Below, one piece after another: positions 1-6,283 of a stretch of 6,489 bases of DNA (the stretch's first letter is position 1; the number at the start of each line of letters is the position of its first letter). Position numbers and translations under genes: made by a program. The notes beneath the pieces are model-generated. The model did no database searches. It was not told where the DNA came from and saw only the letters and a list, made by a program, of their open reading frames with translations. The DNA comes from CALIZF01 sp046292445 (GTDB lineage Bacteria; Pseudomonadota; Alphaproteobacteria; Rhodobacterales; Rhodobacteraceae): assembly GCA_046292445.1 (NCBI GenBank), contig JBKBQT010000072.1, positions 1 through 6,489 on the forward strand, written 5' to 3'.

Positions 1-531
1 ATCGTCAACTGGACGCGGTTCGAACTGGCGATGTCGCGGCGCAAGGCACTGGCGGCGCAGCCGAATTGGGCGCTGACCAACGGCAGCCCGAAGAACTGGA
101 ACGAGATCTTCGCCTTCCACTGGGGCCCCGAGGGGCGGCATTCGGTGCATGCGGCGCTCGAGGCCGTGCCGGGCGGGGCGGCGGTGAACGAGGCCCTCTA
201 TACCGCCCTGGCCGAGGGGCAGGTGCATCTGCTGGCCGAACGCTGGGCCGACGCCGAGGCAGCCGTCGTCGAGCGGCTGTTGCACGAAGGCGCGCTGCGG
301 CTGTTCCACGCCGCCCTGACCGAAGCCGCCGAGGCGCAGGACGACGCGGCCCGCGCGCCGGCCGCCCTGCGTGCACGCGGGCTGTGGCTCGCCGCCGCCG
401 AGCCGGTGCTGACGCTGGCCCCCGAGGAGGTTGCCCAGATCGAGGCGGCGGTCGCCGGAACGGGGGATGCCGCGCTTCTGCCCTTCGCGGCCGAGGCCGT
501 CGCAGCGGTGCTCGCGCGGCTGGGCAGCTGA
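1..531 (+). CDS. Unrecognised Ala-rich helical protein, C-terminal part (5' end outside the window)
   Basis: The frame is open from base 1 (first residues IVNWTRFELAM), so the Met at 31 is probably internal and the gene starts before the window. It ends in TGA at 529-531, giving 176 visible residues. The first ~50 residues hold the most distinctive sequence: a Trp/Asn/Gly-rich block including NGSPKNWNEIFAFHWGPEG, then HSVHAAL. The rest is alanine- and leucine-rich, with periodic Glu/Arg, and looks like a bundle of amphipathic helices ending in AVLARLGS. I see no membrane segment, metal-binding Cys cluster or nucleotide-binding motif. I do not recognise the family. It converges on the bacterioferritin gene, which by itself says little about its role. 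Coding status is supported by strong GC3 bias and by the longer antisense frames reading as low-complexity Arg/Pro-rich shadows. Confidence 0.75.
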   Translation: MVNWTRFELAMSRRKALAAQPNWALTNGSPKNWNEIFAFHWGPEGRHSVHAALEAVPGGAAVNEALYTALAEGQVHLLAERWADAEAAVVERLLHEGALRLFHAALTEAAEAQDDAARAPAALRARGLWLAAAEPVLTLAPEEVAQIEAAVAGTGDAALLPFAAEAVAAVLARLGS

Positions 532-539
532 CCGGCAAA

Positions 540-571
540 GGGCCGGCCCGCGCCCCGGTGCAAGCCGGCCC
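540..571. terminator. Candidate bidirectional terminator between convergent genes
   Basis: The 70-nt spacer between the convergent stop codons (531 and 602) contains an 8-bp perfect inverted repeat. GGGCCGGC at 540-547 can pair with GCCGGCCC at 564-571 across a 16-nt loop. It has no T-tract on either side and the loop is long, so it is only a weak intrinsic-terminator candidate. Position between tail-to-tail genes is the main support. Confidence 0.35.
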
Positions 572-601
572 CTCTGCGGGACCGGCAGCGCCGCCTGCGG
601 A

Positions 602-1087
602 TCATTCCGCCTGGTCGGCCGGCCTGGCGTTGAGCTGGCCGTAACGCTCGGCGCCCAGACGGTCGTGCAGGGCGATCTGGGTCTCGAGAAAGTCGATATG
701 CCCTTCCTCGTCGGCGATTAGCTCGTCGAACAGGCCCCGGGTCACGAAATCGCCCACCGCGTCGCAGTGCCGCCGCGCCTCGATATAGAGGTTGCGCGCG
801 TCGTGTTCGGCCGCAAGATCGCAGTCCAGCGTCTCGCGCACGGTCTGGCCGATGCGCAGCGGGTCGAGCTTCTGCAGGTTCGGATGCCCTTCGAGAAAGA
901 TCACCCGCGCGATCAGCTTGTCGGCGTGGTGCATCTCCTCGATCGATTCGGCGCGGGACTTGGCGGCGAGGTGGCCGTAGCCCCAATCCTCCTGCAGGCG
1001 ATAGTGCAGCCAATACTGGTTCACCGCGGTCAGTTCCGACCGTATCGCCGCGTTGAGATAGTCGATGACCTTGGCGTCGCCCTTCAT
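602..1087 (-). CDS. bfr: Bacterioferritin (heme-binding ferroxidase, iron storage)
   Basis: This is a 161-residue protein, the usual bacterioferritin length. Bacterioferritins form hollow cytoplasmic 24-mers that oxidise Fe(II) and store it as a ferric mineral. All di-iron ferroxidase ligands are at the canonical positions: Glu18, Glu51, His54, Glu94, Glu127 and His130, with Tyr25 nearby. Met52, the axial ligand of the inter-subunit heme, is present in the EEMHHADK segment, which separates it from heme-free ferritins and Dps. The start is ATG at 1085-1087, preceded by a good purine-rich ribosome site (AAGGAAGGA, ending about 5 nt before ATG). It is the last gene of a minus-strand group after hemP and bfd, separated from bfd by a 137-nt gap that may carry its own promoter. 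No defect is visible. Confidence 0.97.
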   Translation of the reverse strand: MKGDAKVIDYLNAAIRSELTAVNQYWLHYRLQEDWGYGHLAAKSRAESIEEMHHADKLIARVIFLEGHPNLQKLDPLRIGQTVRETLDCDLAAEHDARNLYIEARRHCDAVGDFVTRGLFDELIADEEGHIDFLETQIALHDRLGAERYGQLNARPADQAE

Positions 1088-1224
1088 GCGCGTCCTTCCT
1101 TATCGGGTGGGGGGTGCCTGGCAGGGTCGCAGACCGCTGCTGGGTAACGCCACGATAGCCCCCTCACCCCGGCCTGTCCAGATGGGAGGCCGCCAAAGGT
1201 GCGCGTTCTCAATATCTTACAGTT
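1088..1224 (-). promoter_or_regulatory. bfd-bfr intergenic region, possible bfr leader/promoter
   Basis: The 137-nt gap is unusually long for an otherwise compact gene group, where the hemP-bfd gap is only 9 nt. It holds the bfr ribosome site at its left end. At its right end, overlapping the bfd stop, is a copy of the palindrome found upstream of hemP. G-runs at about 1105-1118 face a C-rich stretch at about 1158-1170 and could pair imperfectly. I cannot assign clear -35/-10 hexamers, so a separate bfr promoter is inferred from spacing and the box copy only. Confidence 0.4.
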
Positions 1225-1232
1225 TTACTCGG
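1216..1232 (-). promoter_or_regulatory. Second copy of the hemP-type box, overlapping the bfd stop codon
   Basis: On the minus strand this reads CCGAGTAAAACTGTAAG. It matches the hemP-upstream palindrome (CCGACTAAAACTGTCGG) at 14 of 17 positions, with the core TAAAACTGT identical. The symmetry is degraded in the right arm. The TAA inside it is the bfd stop codon (1225-1227). It lies about 130 nt upstream of bfr and could be a weaker operator giving bfr separate iron control. Chance similarity is possible because part of it is coding, but such an A/T-rich core is rare in this GC-rich DNA. Confidence 0.45.
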
Positions 1233-1491
1233 AAACCGCGGCCGCTGGTCGGGCCGGGCGCAGGATCGGGGGATCCGCTGCGGACTCTGTTGCGCGCGGC
1301 ACTGCAAAGCCAGGGCTTGTGCGCATCGCCTCGACGAACAGCGGCAGGCAGCCGCCGCAATCGGCCCGCTTGCCGAGCGCGCGGTAGATCCTGCCCGCCG
1401 TCACGATGGTCTCGGGGTCGGCGGCGCGCATCCAGGCGACCGCTGCGCGGATGTCGGCATCGCTGATCGCAAGGCACTGGCAGACGATCAT
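1225..1491 (-). CDS. bfd: Bacterioferritin-associated ferredoxin (Bfd)
   Basis: This is an 88-residue protein with the BFD-like [2Fe-2S] fold. Cys4 and Cys6 form the CxC pair (MIVCQCLAISDADI) and Cys45 and Cys48 the CGGC pair, the full ligand set for one cluster. Bfd docks on bacterioferritin and passes electrons through its heme to reduce the mineral core and release Fe(II). Its position directly between hemP and bfr fits that role. After about residue 60 a low-complexity Pro/Ala-rich tail makes it longer than the minimal domain. The start is ATG at 1489-1491, with a strong Shine-Dalgarno AGGAGGGGG at 1494-1502. The hemP stop codon lies inside that ribosome site (TAGGAGG), so translation of the two is probably coupled. 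Family is secure; the function of the tail is unknown. Confidence 0.93.
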   Translation of the reverse strand: MIVCQCLAISDADIRAAVAWMRAADPETIVTAGRIYRALGKRADCGGCLPLFVEAMRTSPGFAVPRATESAADPPILRPARPAAAVSE

Positions 1492-1500
1492 CGCCCCCTC

Positions 1501-1710
1501 CTATTTTGTCAGGATCAGCTTGCCCTGACGCGTGATGCGCAACTGATAGACGCTGGCGCCCAGCCGGATCAGAGCGATCCTGCTGCCTCCCAGCAAACAC
1601 TCCGCGTCATGGATTGGCGGCATGGCGCTGTCCGACGCGCGCGCCTGCCCCGTGTCGCAGGCGCGTGGACCGGGCGGACAGGAACAAGGCTCGGACGTTT
1701 CGCGCGACAT
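1501..1710 (-). CDS. hemP: HemP-family hemin uptake protein
   Basis: The C-terminal ~40 residues carry the HemP signature: a glycine-containing turn (LLGGSRIALIRLG), then VYQLRITRQGKLILTK ending exactly at the stop. HemP proteins are small and usually found in iron-regulated heme-uptake loci; their biochemical role is poorly defined. Three in-frame starts are possible: GTG at 1735-1737 (78 aa), ATG at 1708-1710 (69 aa, chosen) and ATG at 1621-1623 (40 aa, close to a minimal HemP). The GTG lies only 3 nt from the upstream palindrome and would leave almost no leader. The 1621-1623 ATG has a GGA-type site (CGGACAG) 8 nt away and is a serious alternative. The N-terminal extension is Cys/Pro-rich (CSCPPGPRAC) and unlike the HemP core. 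No heme receptor or transporter gene is visible nearby. Confidence 0.82.
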   Translation of the reverse strand: MSRETSEPCSCPPGPRACDTGQARASDSAMPPIHDAECLLGGSRIALIRLGASVYQLRITRQGKLILTK

Positions 1711-1737
1711 CAGGGCACCCGTCTTGATGCCCCGCAC

Positions 1738-1805
1738 ATTCCGACAGTTTTAGTCGGATGTAAAGCCGAGTGTTATTGTCGGTAATCGGGGGCTCTGGCA
1801 GTGGC
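1738..1805 (-). promoter_or_regulatory. cysG-hemP intergenic region with probable hemP promoter
   Basis: These 68 nt between the cysG stop and hemP are noticeably more A/T-rich than the flanking genes, as expected of a promoter. They contain the perfect palindrome at 1741-1757. On the minus strand, a TTACCGACAATAAC stretch at about 1772-1785 could contribute a -35-like element, but I cannot fix a convincing -35/-10 pair. I see no clear intrinsic terminator for cysG here, so read-through from cysG into hemP is possible. Confidence 0.5.
1741..1757 (-). promoter_or_regulatory. Palindromic operator candidate upstream of hemP (iron-responsive type)
   Basis: On the minus strand this reads CCGACTAAAACTGTCGG: perfect 5-bp arms CCGAC/GTCGG around a 7-nt A-rich centre. 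It sits 3 nt from the earliest hemP start (1737) and 30 nt from the chosen one, the usual place for an operator overlapping a promoter. A GACTA...TGTC-like palindrome resembles, from memory, the iron-responsive box described upstream of iron genes in Rhodobacterales and attributed to an IscR-type regulator. That assignment is tentative; Fur/Mur, Irr and RirA sites are alternatives. The gene content downstream (hemP, bfd, bfr) supports iron control. Confidence 0.6.
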
Positions 1806-3260
1806 TCAGGACACGACGCTTTGCCTTGCGCGAAGCTCGAAAGGGGTCGATCGGGCGTGCCACGCATCGATCGGCGCCACACCTTGGCCCGCCCCCGCGG
1901 CGGCCGTATCCGCCTGCCGTTTAGGCCAGTCGATCAGGATGATCGCGGGATTGGTGATCCTGCCCCTCGCTACGGCCTTCGCCAGGTCGCCTAGCTGGCA
2001 GGTCATGTGGCGTTCCTGCCGGGTCGAAGCATGGCTGACGATCTGGACCGGCAGCGTCATCGGGATGCCGGCAGCGCGCAGGCTGTCCACGATCCCTGCG
2101 GTTTTTGCCACCCCCATATAGATCGCAAGCGTCGTGCCCGGTCGCAGCATCGTGGCCCAATCGGGATCGGGGTCGCCCGGCCGGCAGGCGGCGGTGGCCA
2201 GCATCAGCCGGTCGGTGGCGCCGCGCTCGGTCAGCCCGCGCCCAAGGCTGGCGGCGGCGGCGCTGACTGCAGTGACGCCCGGCACGATCTCGACCGGGAT
2301 GCCGGCGGCGCGGGCCGCGTCGAGCTCTTCGGCCAGACGCCCGAAGATCCCCGGGTCGCCCGATTTCAGTCGCACGACGCGTCGGCCCTGTCGCGCTGCG
2401 GCCACGATCACCGCGTTGATGCGATCCTGCGGCCAGCCGCAGCCGCCGACCGCCTTGCCGACGAAGACCCGTTCGGCATCGCGCCGCGCAAGGTCCGGCA
2501 CGGCCGGATCCACCAGCCGGTCGTAGAAGACCACATCGGCCTCCTGAAGCAGGCGCAGCGCGCGCAGGGTCAGCAGGTCGGCTGCCCCGGGCCCCGCGCC
2601 AACCAGCGCGATCGAGCCCCGCACCGGCCCCGCACCGCCCTCGGCCAGCGCCTGTTTGACCAGCGCCGCGGCCTCCCGGCCGGCGCCGCGCGCCATCGCC
2701 TGCCGGGGTGGGCCGTTGAACACCCAGTCCCAGAAGAAGCGCCGCTCGCGTTGCGGGATGCGTTGCGCCACCGCCGGGCGCAGCCGGCCTGCCAGCGACG
2801 CAAGCTCGCCGAGCGCCGGTTCGAGCAGCGTCTCGATGCGCGACCGAAGCTGCCGGGCGAGCACCGGCGCCGTCCCCTCGGTCGAGATCGCCACCACGAC
2901 CGGATCGCGATCCATGAGAGAGGGGGTGACGGCATCACAGAGTGCGGGGCGGTCCACCACATTGACCAGCGCGCCGGCCGCCTTGGCGAGGGCATGGGCG
3001 CAGGTGTCGAGTGCGATGCAACCGGTGGCGACGAACACCAGCGCCGCGCCTCGGAACAGATCGACCGACAAATCCGCGACCTGCTGCGCGCGCCCCTGCG
3101 TCACCAGCACGGCCAGTTCGGGGTCGAGTTCGGCTGCGGCCAGCACGATCCGGGCCTCGGTCTTGATCATCGGCCGCGCCTTCTGCGCCGCCTGTTCGCC
3201 CCCGCCCACGATCACGACATGGCGGCCGGCCATCTGAAGGAACATCGGAAAGGTCTTCAT
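1806..3260 (-). CDS. cysG: Trifunctional siroheme synthase CysG
   Basis: This 484-residue protein makes siroheme from uroporphyrinogen III, the cofactor of assimilatory nitrite and sulfite reductases. The N-terminal part is the precorrin-2 dehydrogenase/ferrochelatase, with an NAD-binding turn (VGGGEQAAQKA, Gly19-21), the catalytic Asp at 103 (VNVVDRP) and Ser126 in AISTEGTAPVLAR. A dimerisation segment follows at ~140-205. From ~215 comes the uroporphyrinogen methyltransferase (SUMT) domain: LVGAGPGAADLLTLRA, Asp247 in FYDRLV, Lys269 in VGKA, RLKSGDPGIFGR, VPGVTAVSAAAASLGRGLTERG and Met382 in IYMGV. These match, within about one residue, the functional residues known for Salmonella CysG. ATG at 3258-3260 is chosen because GGAG lies 8 nt upstream; a GTG 9 nt earlier would overlap that site. 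About 40 low-complexity residues follow the SUMT fold. It lies 49 nt after nasA, so the two are probably co-transcribed. Confidence 0.96.
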   Translation of the reverse strand: MKTFPMFLQMAGRHVVIVGGGEQAAQKARPMIKTEARIVLAAAELDPELAVLVTQGRAQQVADLSVDLFRGAALVFVATGCIALDTCAHALAKAAGALVNVVDRPALCDAVTPSLMDRDPVVVAISTEGTAPVLARQLRSRIETLLEPALGELASLAGRLRPAVAQRIPQRERRFFWDWVFNGPPRQAMARGAGREAAALVKQALAEGGAGPVRGSIALVGAGPGAADLLTLRALRLLQEADVVFYDRLVDPAVPDLARRDAERVFVGKAVGGCGWPQDRINAVIVAAARQGRRVVRLKSGDPGIFGRLAEELDAARAAGIPVEIVPGVTAVSAAAASLGRGLTERGATDRLMLATAACRPGDPDPDWATMLRPGTTLAIYMGVAKTAGIVDSLRAAGIPMTLPVQIVSHASTRQERHMTCQLGDLAKAVARGRITNPAIILIDWPKRQADTAAAGAGQGVAPIDAWHARSTPFELRARQSVVS

Positions 3261-3309
3261 GGGTGGCACTCCGTCGGGTGGACGGGATGGATGCGGGCAG
3301 CCGGGGCCG

Positions 3310-5571
3310 TCATTCGGCGGCCTCCAGCCGGCGGGCCAGCAGCGCGGCCAGCTCAGGGCGGCACGAGCCGCAATTGGTGCCTGCCCGCAGCGCGGCGCCG
3401 ATCTGATCGAACGTGCAGAGGCCGTGATCGGCCACCGCGGCGAGGATCGTGTTCAGACCGACGCCGAAACAGGCGCAGACCGTCGGCCCGGGGTCTGGCC
3501 GGGCTGCCCCGGGGCGCCCGGCCAGAAGCTCGGGCCCGGCCGTGCCCACTTCGGCGGCCAGGTGTTCGCGGGCCAGCATGACCGGTTCGGGGGCCACGAA
3601 GAGCGCCGCCTGCACCCGGTTCCGGTGCAACAGCGCCAGCCGCCACGTTCCGCGGAGCCGGTCTGTCACGCTCAGGCAGTCGGCCTCGGGCTGCCCGAAC
3701 AGGGCGCGCGCATAGGCCTCCCAGTCGGCCGGGGCCTCCAACCCGGCCAGTTCGCAGCGCCAGCCCCCGGCGTGCCGGGCGCGCGCCCAGTAGTCGGCCC
3801 GCGGCGCAACCGGGCCGGTCGAGACGGCAAAGCCGTACCAGGCCGGGGCGAAGGGCGCGACCGAGACCGCCGCCGCCTTGCTTTCCGGCTGGCCCGAGAG
3901 GGGGTCGGTCACGGGCGGCACCAGCGCGTCGATCCGGGCCGCAGGCGCGGTCTCGCCCGTCCAGTGGATCGGTGCAAAGACCTGGCCAGGCTGCACCCTG
4001 TCGGTCACGCAGGCGCGCAGGATGGCGCGGCCCGTGTCGCTTTCGACCCGGACCAGCGTCGCCGGGCCGATGCCGAGGGCGGCCGCGTCCTGCGGGTGGA
4101 TCTCGAGAAACGGCTCGGCGATATGGGCGTTCAGGCTCGGGGCGAGCGCCGTGCGCGTCATCGTGTGCCAATGGTCGCGCACCCGGCCGGTGTTCAGCCG
4201 GAAGGGGCGCGCGGGCGTGGTGGCCGCAGCGGGCCCGCGCGGGGTGACGGGCTGCATCCGCGCCCGGCCGTCCGGCGTGAAGAACCCGCCCGCGGCAAAG
4301 AACCGCCCGCCTCGGCGGGCCTTTGTCACCGGCCAGCGGGTGGGGGGCAGCGCGTCGTAATCCGCCCCCGCAAGGCCCGAGATGTCGAAGTCGCGCCCCA
4401 GCGCGCCGGCCACCCCGGACAGGCGGGCGTGTTGGGCAAAGACCTCGGCGGCGCTGTCCCAGGCGAAGGCGCGGGCCCATCCCATGCGGGCGGCCACCTG
4501 CGCCAGCATCCGCCAGTCGTCCCGCGCCTGCCCGGGGGCGGGGCGAAAGGCGCGCTGGCGGCTGATCGTGCGGTCGGAATTGGTGACGGTGCCGGATTTC
4601 TCGCCCCAGGCCGTCGCGGGCAGCACCACGTCCGCCAGCCGGGTGGTGTCGGTCGTGGTCACGTCGCTGACCGCGACGAAATCGCAGGCTGCGATCGCGC
4701 GGGCCACCGCATCGGCCTCGGGCAACGAGACGGCGGGGTTGGTGTGCACGATCCACAGCGCCCGGATCCGCCCCTCGGCCAAAGCGCGGAACATGTCCAC
4801 GGCCTTCAGGCCGGGGCGGCCCGCGATGCGCGGGCTGGCCCAGAACCGCTGCACGGCGGCGCGATGGTCGGGGTTCTCGAGCTCGAGATGGCAGGCCAGC
4901 GTGTTGGCCAGCCCCCCCACCTCGCGCCCGCCCATGGCATTGGGCTGGCCGGTGACGCTGAAGGGGCCCATGCCGGGCCGGCCGATCCGGCCGCTGGCGA
5001 GGTGGCAGTTCAGGATCGCCGAGACCTTGTCGGTGCCGCTGGCCGACTGGTTGATGCCCTGCGAGAACACCGTGACCACCCGCTCGGTCGCCACGAACAG
5101 GTCGAGAAAGCGGCCAAGCGCCTCGGCCGGCAGGCCGGTCGTGCCGGGGTCCGAGGCCCGCGCGGCGGCAAGCGCCGTGGCAAAGCCCGCCACATGCGCC
5201 GCGACATAGGCCGCATCCACTGCCCCGCGGTCGGCCAGCGCCACCAGCACCGCGTTGAACAGCGCCGCATCGCTGCCGGGGGTCAGTGCCAGGTGTAGGT
5301 CGGCGATGTCGCAGGTTGCGGTGCGGCGTGGATCGACCATCACCACGCGCGTGCCGCGCGACGCCCGTGCCGCCGCCAGCCGCTGATAGAGCACCGGGTG
5401 GCACCAGGCGAGGTTGCTGCCCACCAGCACCACGAGGTCGGCCTCCTCGAGGTCGTCGTGGATGCCGGGCACGGTGTCGGTGCCGAAGGCGCGGCGGTGG
5501 CCGGCCACGGTCGAGGCCATGCAGAGCCGCGAGTTGGTGTCCACGTTCGCCGTGCCGAAGAAGCCCTTGGC
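3310..5571 (-). pseudogene. nasA: Assimilatory nitrate reductase catalytic subunit NasA, 5'-truncated
   Basis: About 753 residues of a NasA-type molybdopterin oxidoreductase that would reduce nitrate to nitrite in the cytoplasm. Similarity starts abruptly at AKGFFGTANVDTNSRLCM. That Cys (codon 5521-5523) is the expected Mo ligand. Further bis-MGD enzyme blocks are VVLVGSNLAWCHPVLYQRL, SQGINQSASGTDK, GQPNAMGGREVGGLAN and WIVHTNPAVSLPE. A molybdopterin-dinucleotide-binding domain follows (LNTGRVRDHWHTMTRT to FAPIHW). The C terminus is a BFD-like [2Fe-2S] domain: CAC plus CGSC, Cys codons at 3475-3477, 3469-3471, 3370-3372 and 3361-3363. This matches Klebsiella-type NasA. The first ~115-120 residues, including the CxxC-type [4Fe-4S] domain, are absent. 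Upstream the same frame stays open to a TTG at 5787, but that stretch is antisense to a plus-strand gene, has no ribosome site and does not look like NasA. A cysG partner downstream supports the identity. The break is either a real rearrangement or an assembly join. Confidence 0.9.
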
Positions 5572-5805
5572 GCGGCCCTCCAGTCGGTGAACGACCGGCT
5601 CCCCCGGCGCGACCGGCCCCTGTCCTCGGCAGAGCTTGCGGCCGCACTGGTCGGGGAGGAGACGCGGGCCGTGCAGGCCGCAATCGCCGCCATCCGCCAC
5701 TCCGTGCAGTCCGCGATCAACGCCAACCGGGCGCTTGAAGTGGGCCGGGCCAACCCGGTTGACCGCGTCAAGCTCGCCCTCCGTCAACCCAAGGAGACCA
5801 CCTGA
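5572..5805 (+). CDS. Phage-like small ORF A, 5'-truncated at the nasA junction
   Basis: This is a plus-strand frame of ~77 residues (AALQSVNDRLPRRDRPLSS to LALRQPKETT) ending in TGA at 5803-5805. It is open leftward into antisense nasA, so its own start is lost or lies across the junction. An in-frame GTG at 5587 has no ribosome site. The sequence is helical and Ala/Arg-rich, with a segment around AELAAALVGEETRAVQAAIAAI that could form an amphipathic helix or coiled coil. I do not recognise the family. The stop overlaps the next start by one base (TGATG), and the next gene's ribosome site lies within its 3' end, as in compact phage gene clusters. Phage origin is inferred from this organisation, not homology. 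Confidence 0.55.
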   Translation, partial: AALQSVNDRLPRRDRPLSSAELAAALVGEETRAVQAAIAAIRHSVQSAINANRALEVGRANPVDRVKLALRQPKETT

Positions 5806-6083
5806 TGCCCCTCTACCTGATCAGCCGCCCGCGCAGCCCCGAGGGCGAGGCGTTCCGCAACCACGCGGGCGTCCATGCCGCCCTCATCAGCGCCGCGTCC
5901 CCCGCCGCCGCCGTCACCGCCGCTAATGCGCTGGCGGCTGCCCGGGGCGTCAACGTCGCCTTCTCCACCGACTGGACCGCGACCGACATTGCCACCACCC
6001 CGGGCGGGCTGCACCGTGACACCCTGTTCGATGGTGACGCCATCACCATCCGGGGCGTGGACCGTGGGGGGAACCCCGCATGA
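5805..6083 (+). CDS. Small ORF B, unknown protein of probable phage origin
   Basis: A complete 92-residue ORF, MPLYLISRPRSPEGEAF to RGVDRGGNPA. The start ATG at 5805-5807 has a textbook ribosome site AAGGAGA at 5791-5797, 7 nt upstream, and overlaps the stop of ORF A by one base. The middle is Ala-rich (ISAASPAAAVTAANALAAA). The C-terminal half has alternating hydrophobic residues (VNVAFSTDW, DAITIRGVD) that suggest a short beta-rich end. No signal peptide, membrane segment or catalytic motif is apparent and I do not recognise it. The next ORF starts within its stop codon (ATGA). Coding status is well supported by the ribosome site and the coupling; function is unknown. Confidence 0.65.
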   Translation: MPLYLISRPRSPEGEAFRNHAGVHAALISAASPAAAVTAANALAAARGVNVAFSTDWTATDIATTPGGLHRDTLFDGDAITIRGVDRGGNPA

Positions 6084-6283
6084 CGAACGGCGAGCGCAGC
6101 GCCCGTGACCGCCGCATCGCGGCAGGCTACGGCACCCTCATGTCGCCCGAGCTTCGCCTTGCGCATCAGGCGCTGCTCGCTTGGGCAAACGAGGTGGAAC
6201 CGGACGGCTGGCCCAGGCGTTTCGTCGCAGCGGCCAGCGCCACGAAGGACTCGTCCATTCCGAGCCAGCGACGGCCAAGTTGA
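6080..6283 (+). CDS. Small ORF C, probably chimeric at its 3' end
   Basis: The start ATG at 6080-6082 overlaps the stop of ORF B by 4 nt (ATGA) and follows a G-rich site (GGGGGGA). The reading frame gives 67 residues. The first ~35 (MTNGERSARDRRIAAGYG, then TLMSPELRLAHQALLAW) look like a real, charged helical protein. From about residue 38 the frame runs antisense to a recognisable methyltransferase remnant (6166-6435), and its sequence there looks like a shadow reading. The likely interpretation is that the native 3' end was replaced when the two DNA segments were joined, somewhere around 6165-6200. Function is unknown. Confidence 0.5.
   Translation: MTNGERSARDRRIAAGYGTLMSPELRLAHQALLAWANEVEPDGWPRRFVAAASATKDSSIPSQRRPS

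Noticed and set aside
198..1013. A minus-strand 271-residue ORF across the spacer and bfr
   Set aside because: It overlaps bfr in another frame and reads as Arg/Pro-rich low-complexity sequence.
2007..3581. A 524-residue plus-strand ORF over cysG
   Set aside because: It is a shadow of cysG, which has all its catalytic motifs on the minus strand; the antisense product has no recognisable domain.
3259..5298. A 679-residue plus-strand ORF antisense to nasA
   Set aside because: Its Gly/Arg/Ala-rich translation is a typical GC-rich shadow. The minus strand in the same place encodes recognisable NasA.
5565..5590. Insertion-sequence or Mu-like phage terminus at the nasA junction
   Set aside because: I see no terminal inverted repeat, target-site duplication or transposase, and the flanking phage-like gene is cut mid-frame, which does not fit a clean element end.
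5572..5787. Extension of the nasA frame upstream to a TTG at 5787 as a full 825-residue protein
   Set aside because: The added N-terminal ~72 residues do not resemble NasA, lack the expected Cys motif, have no ribosome site, and are antisense to a better-supported plus-strand ORF with coupled neighbours.
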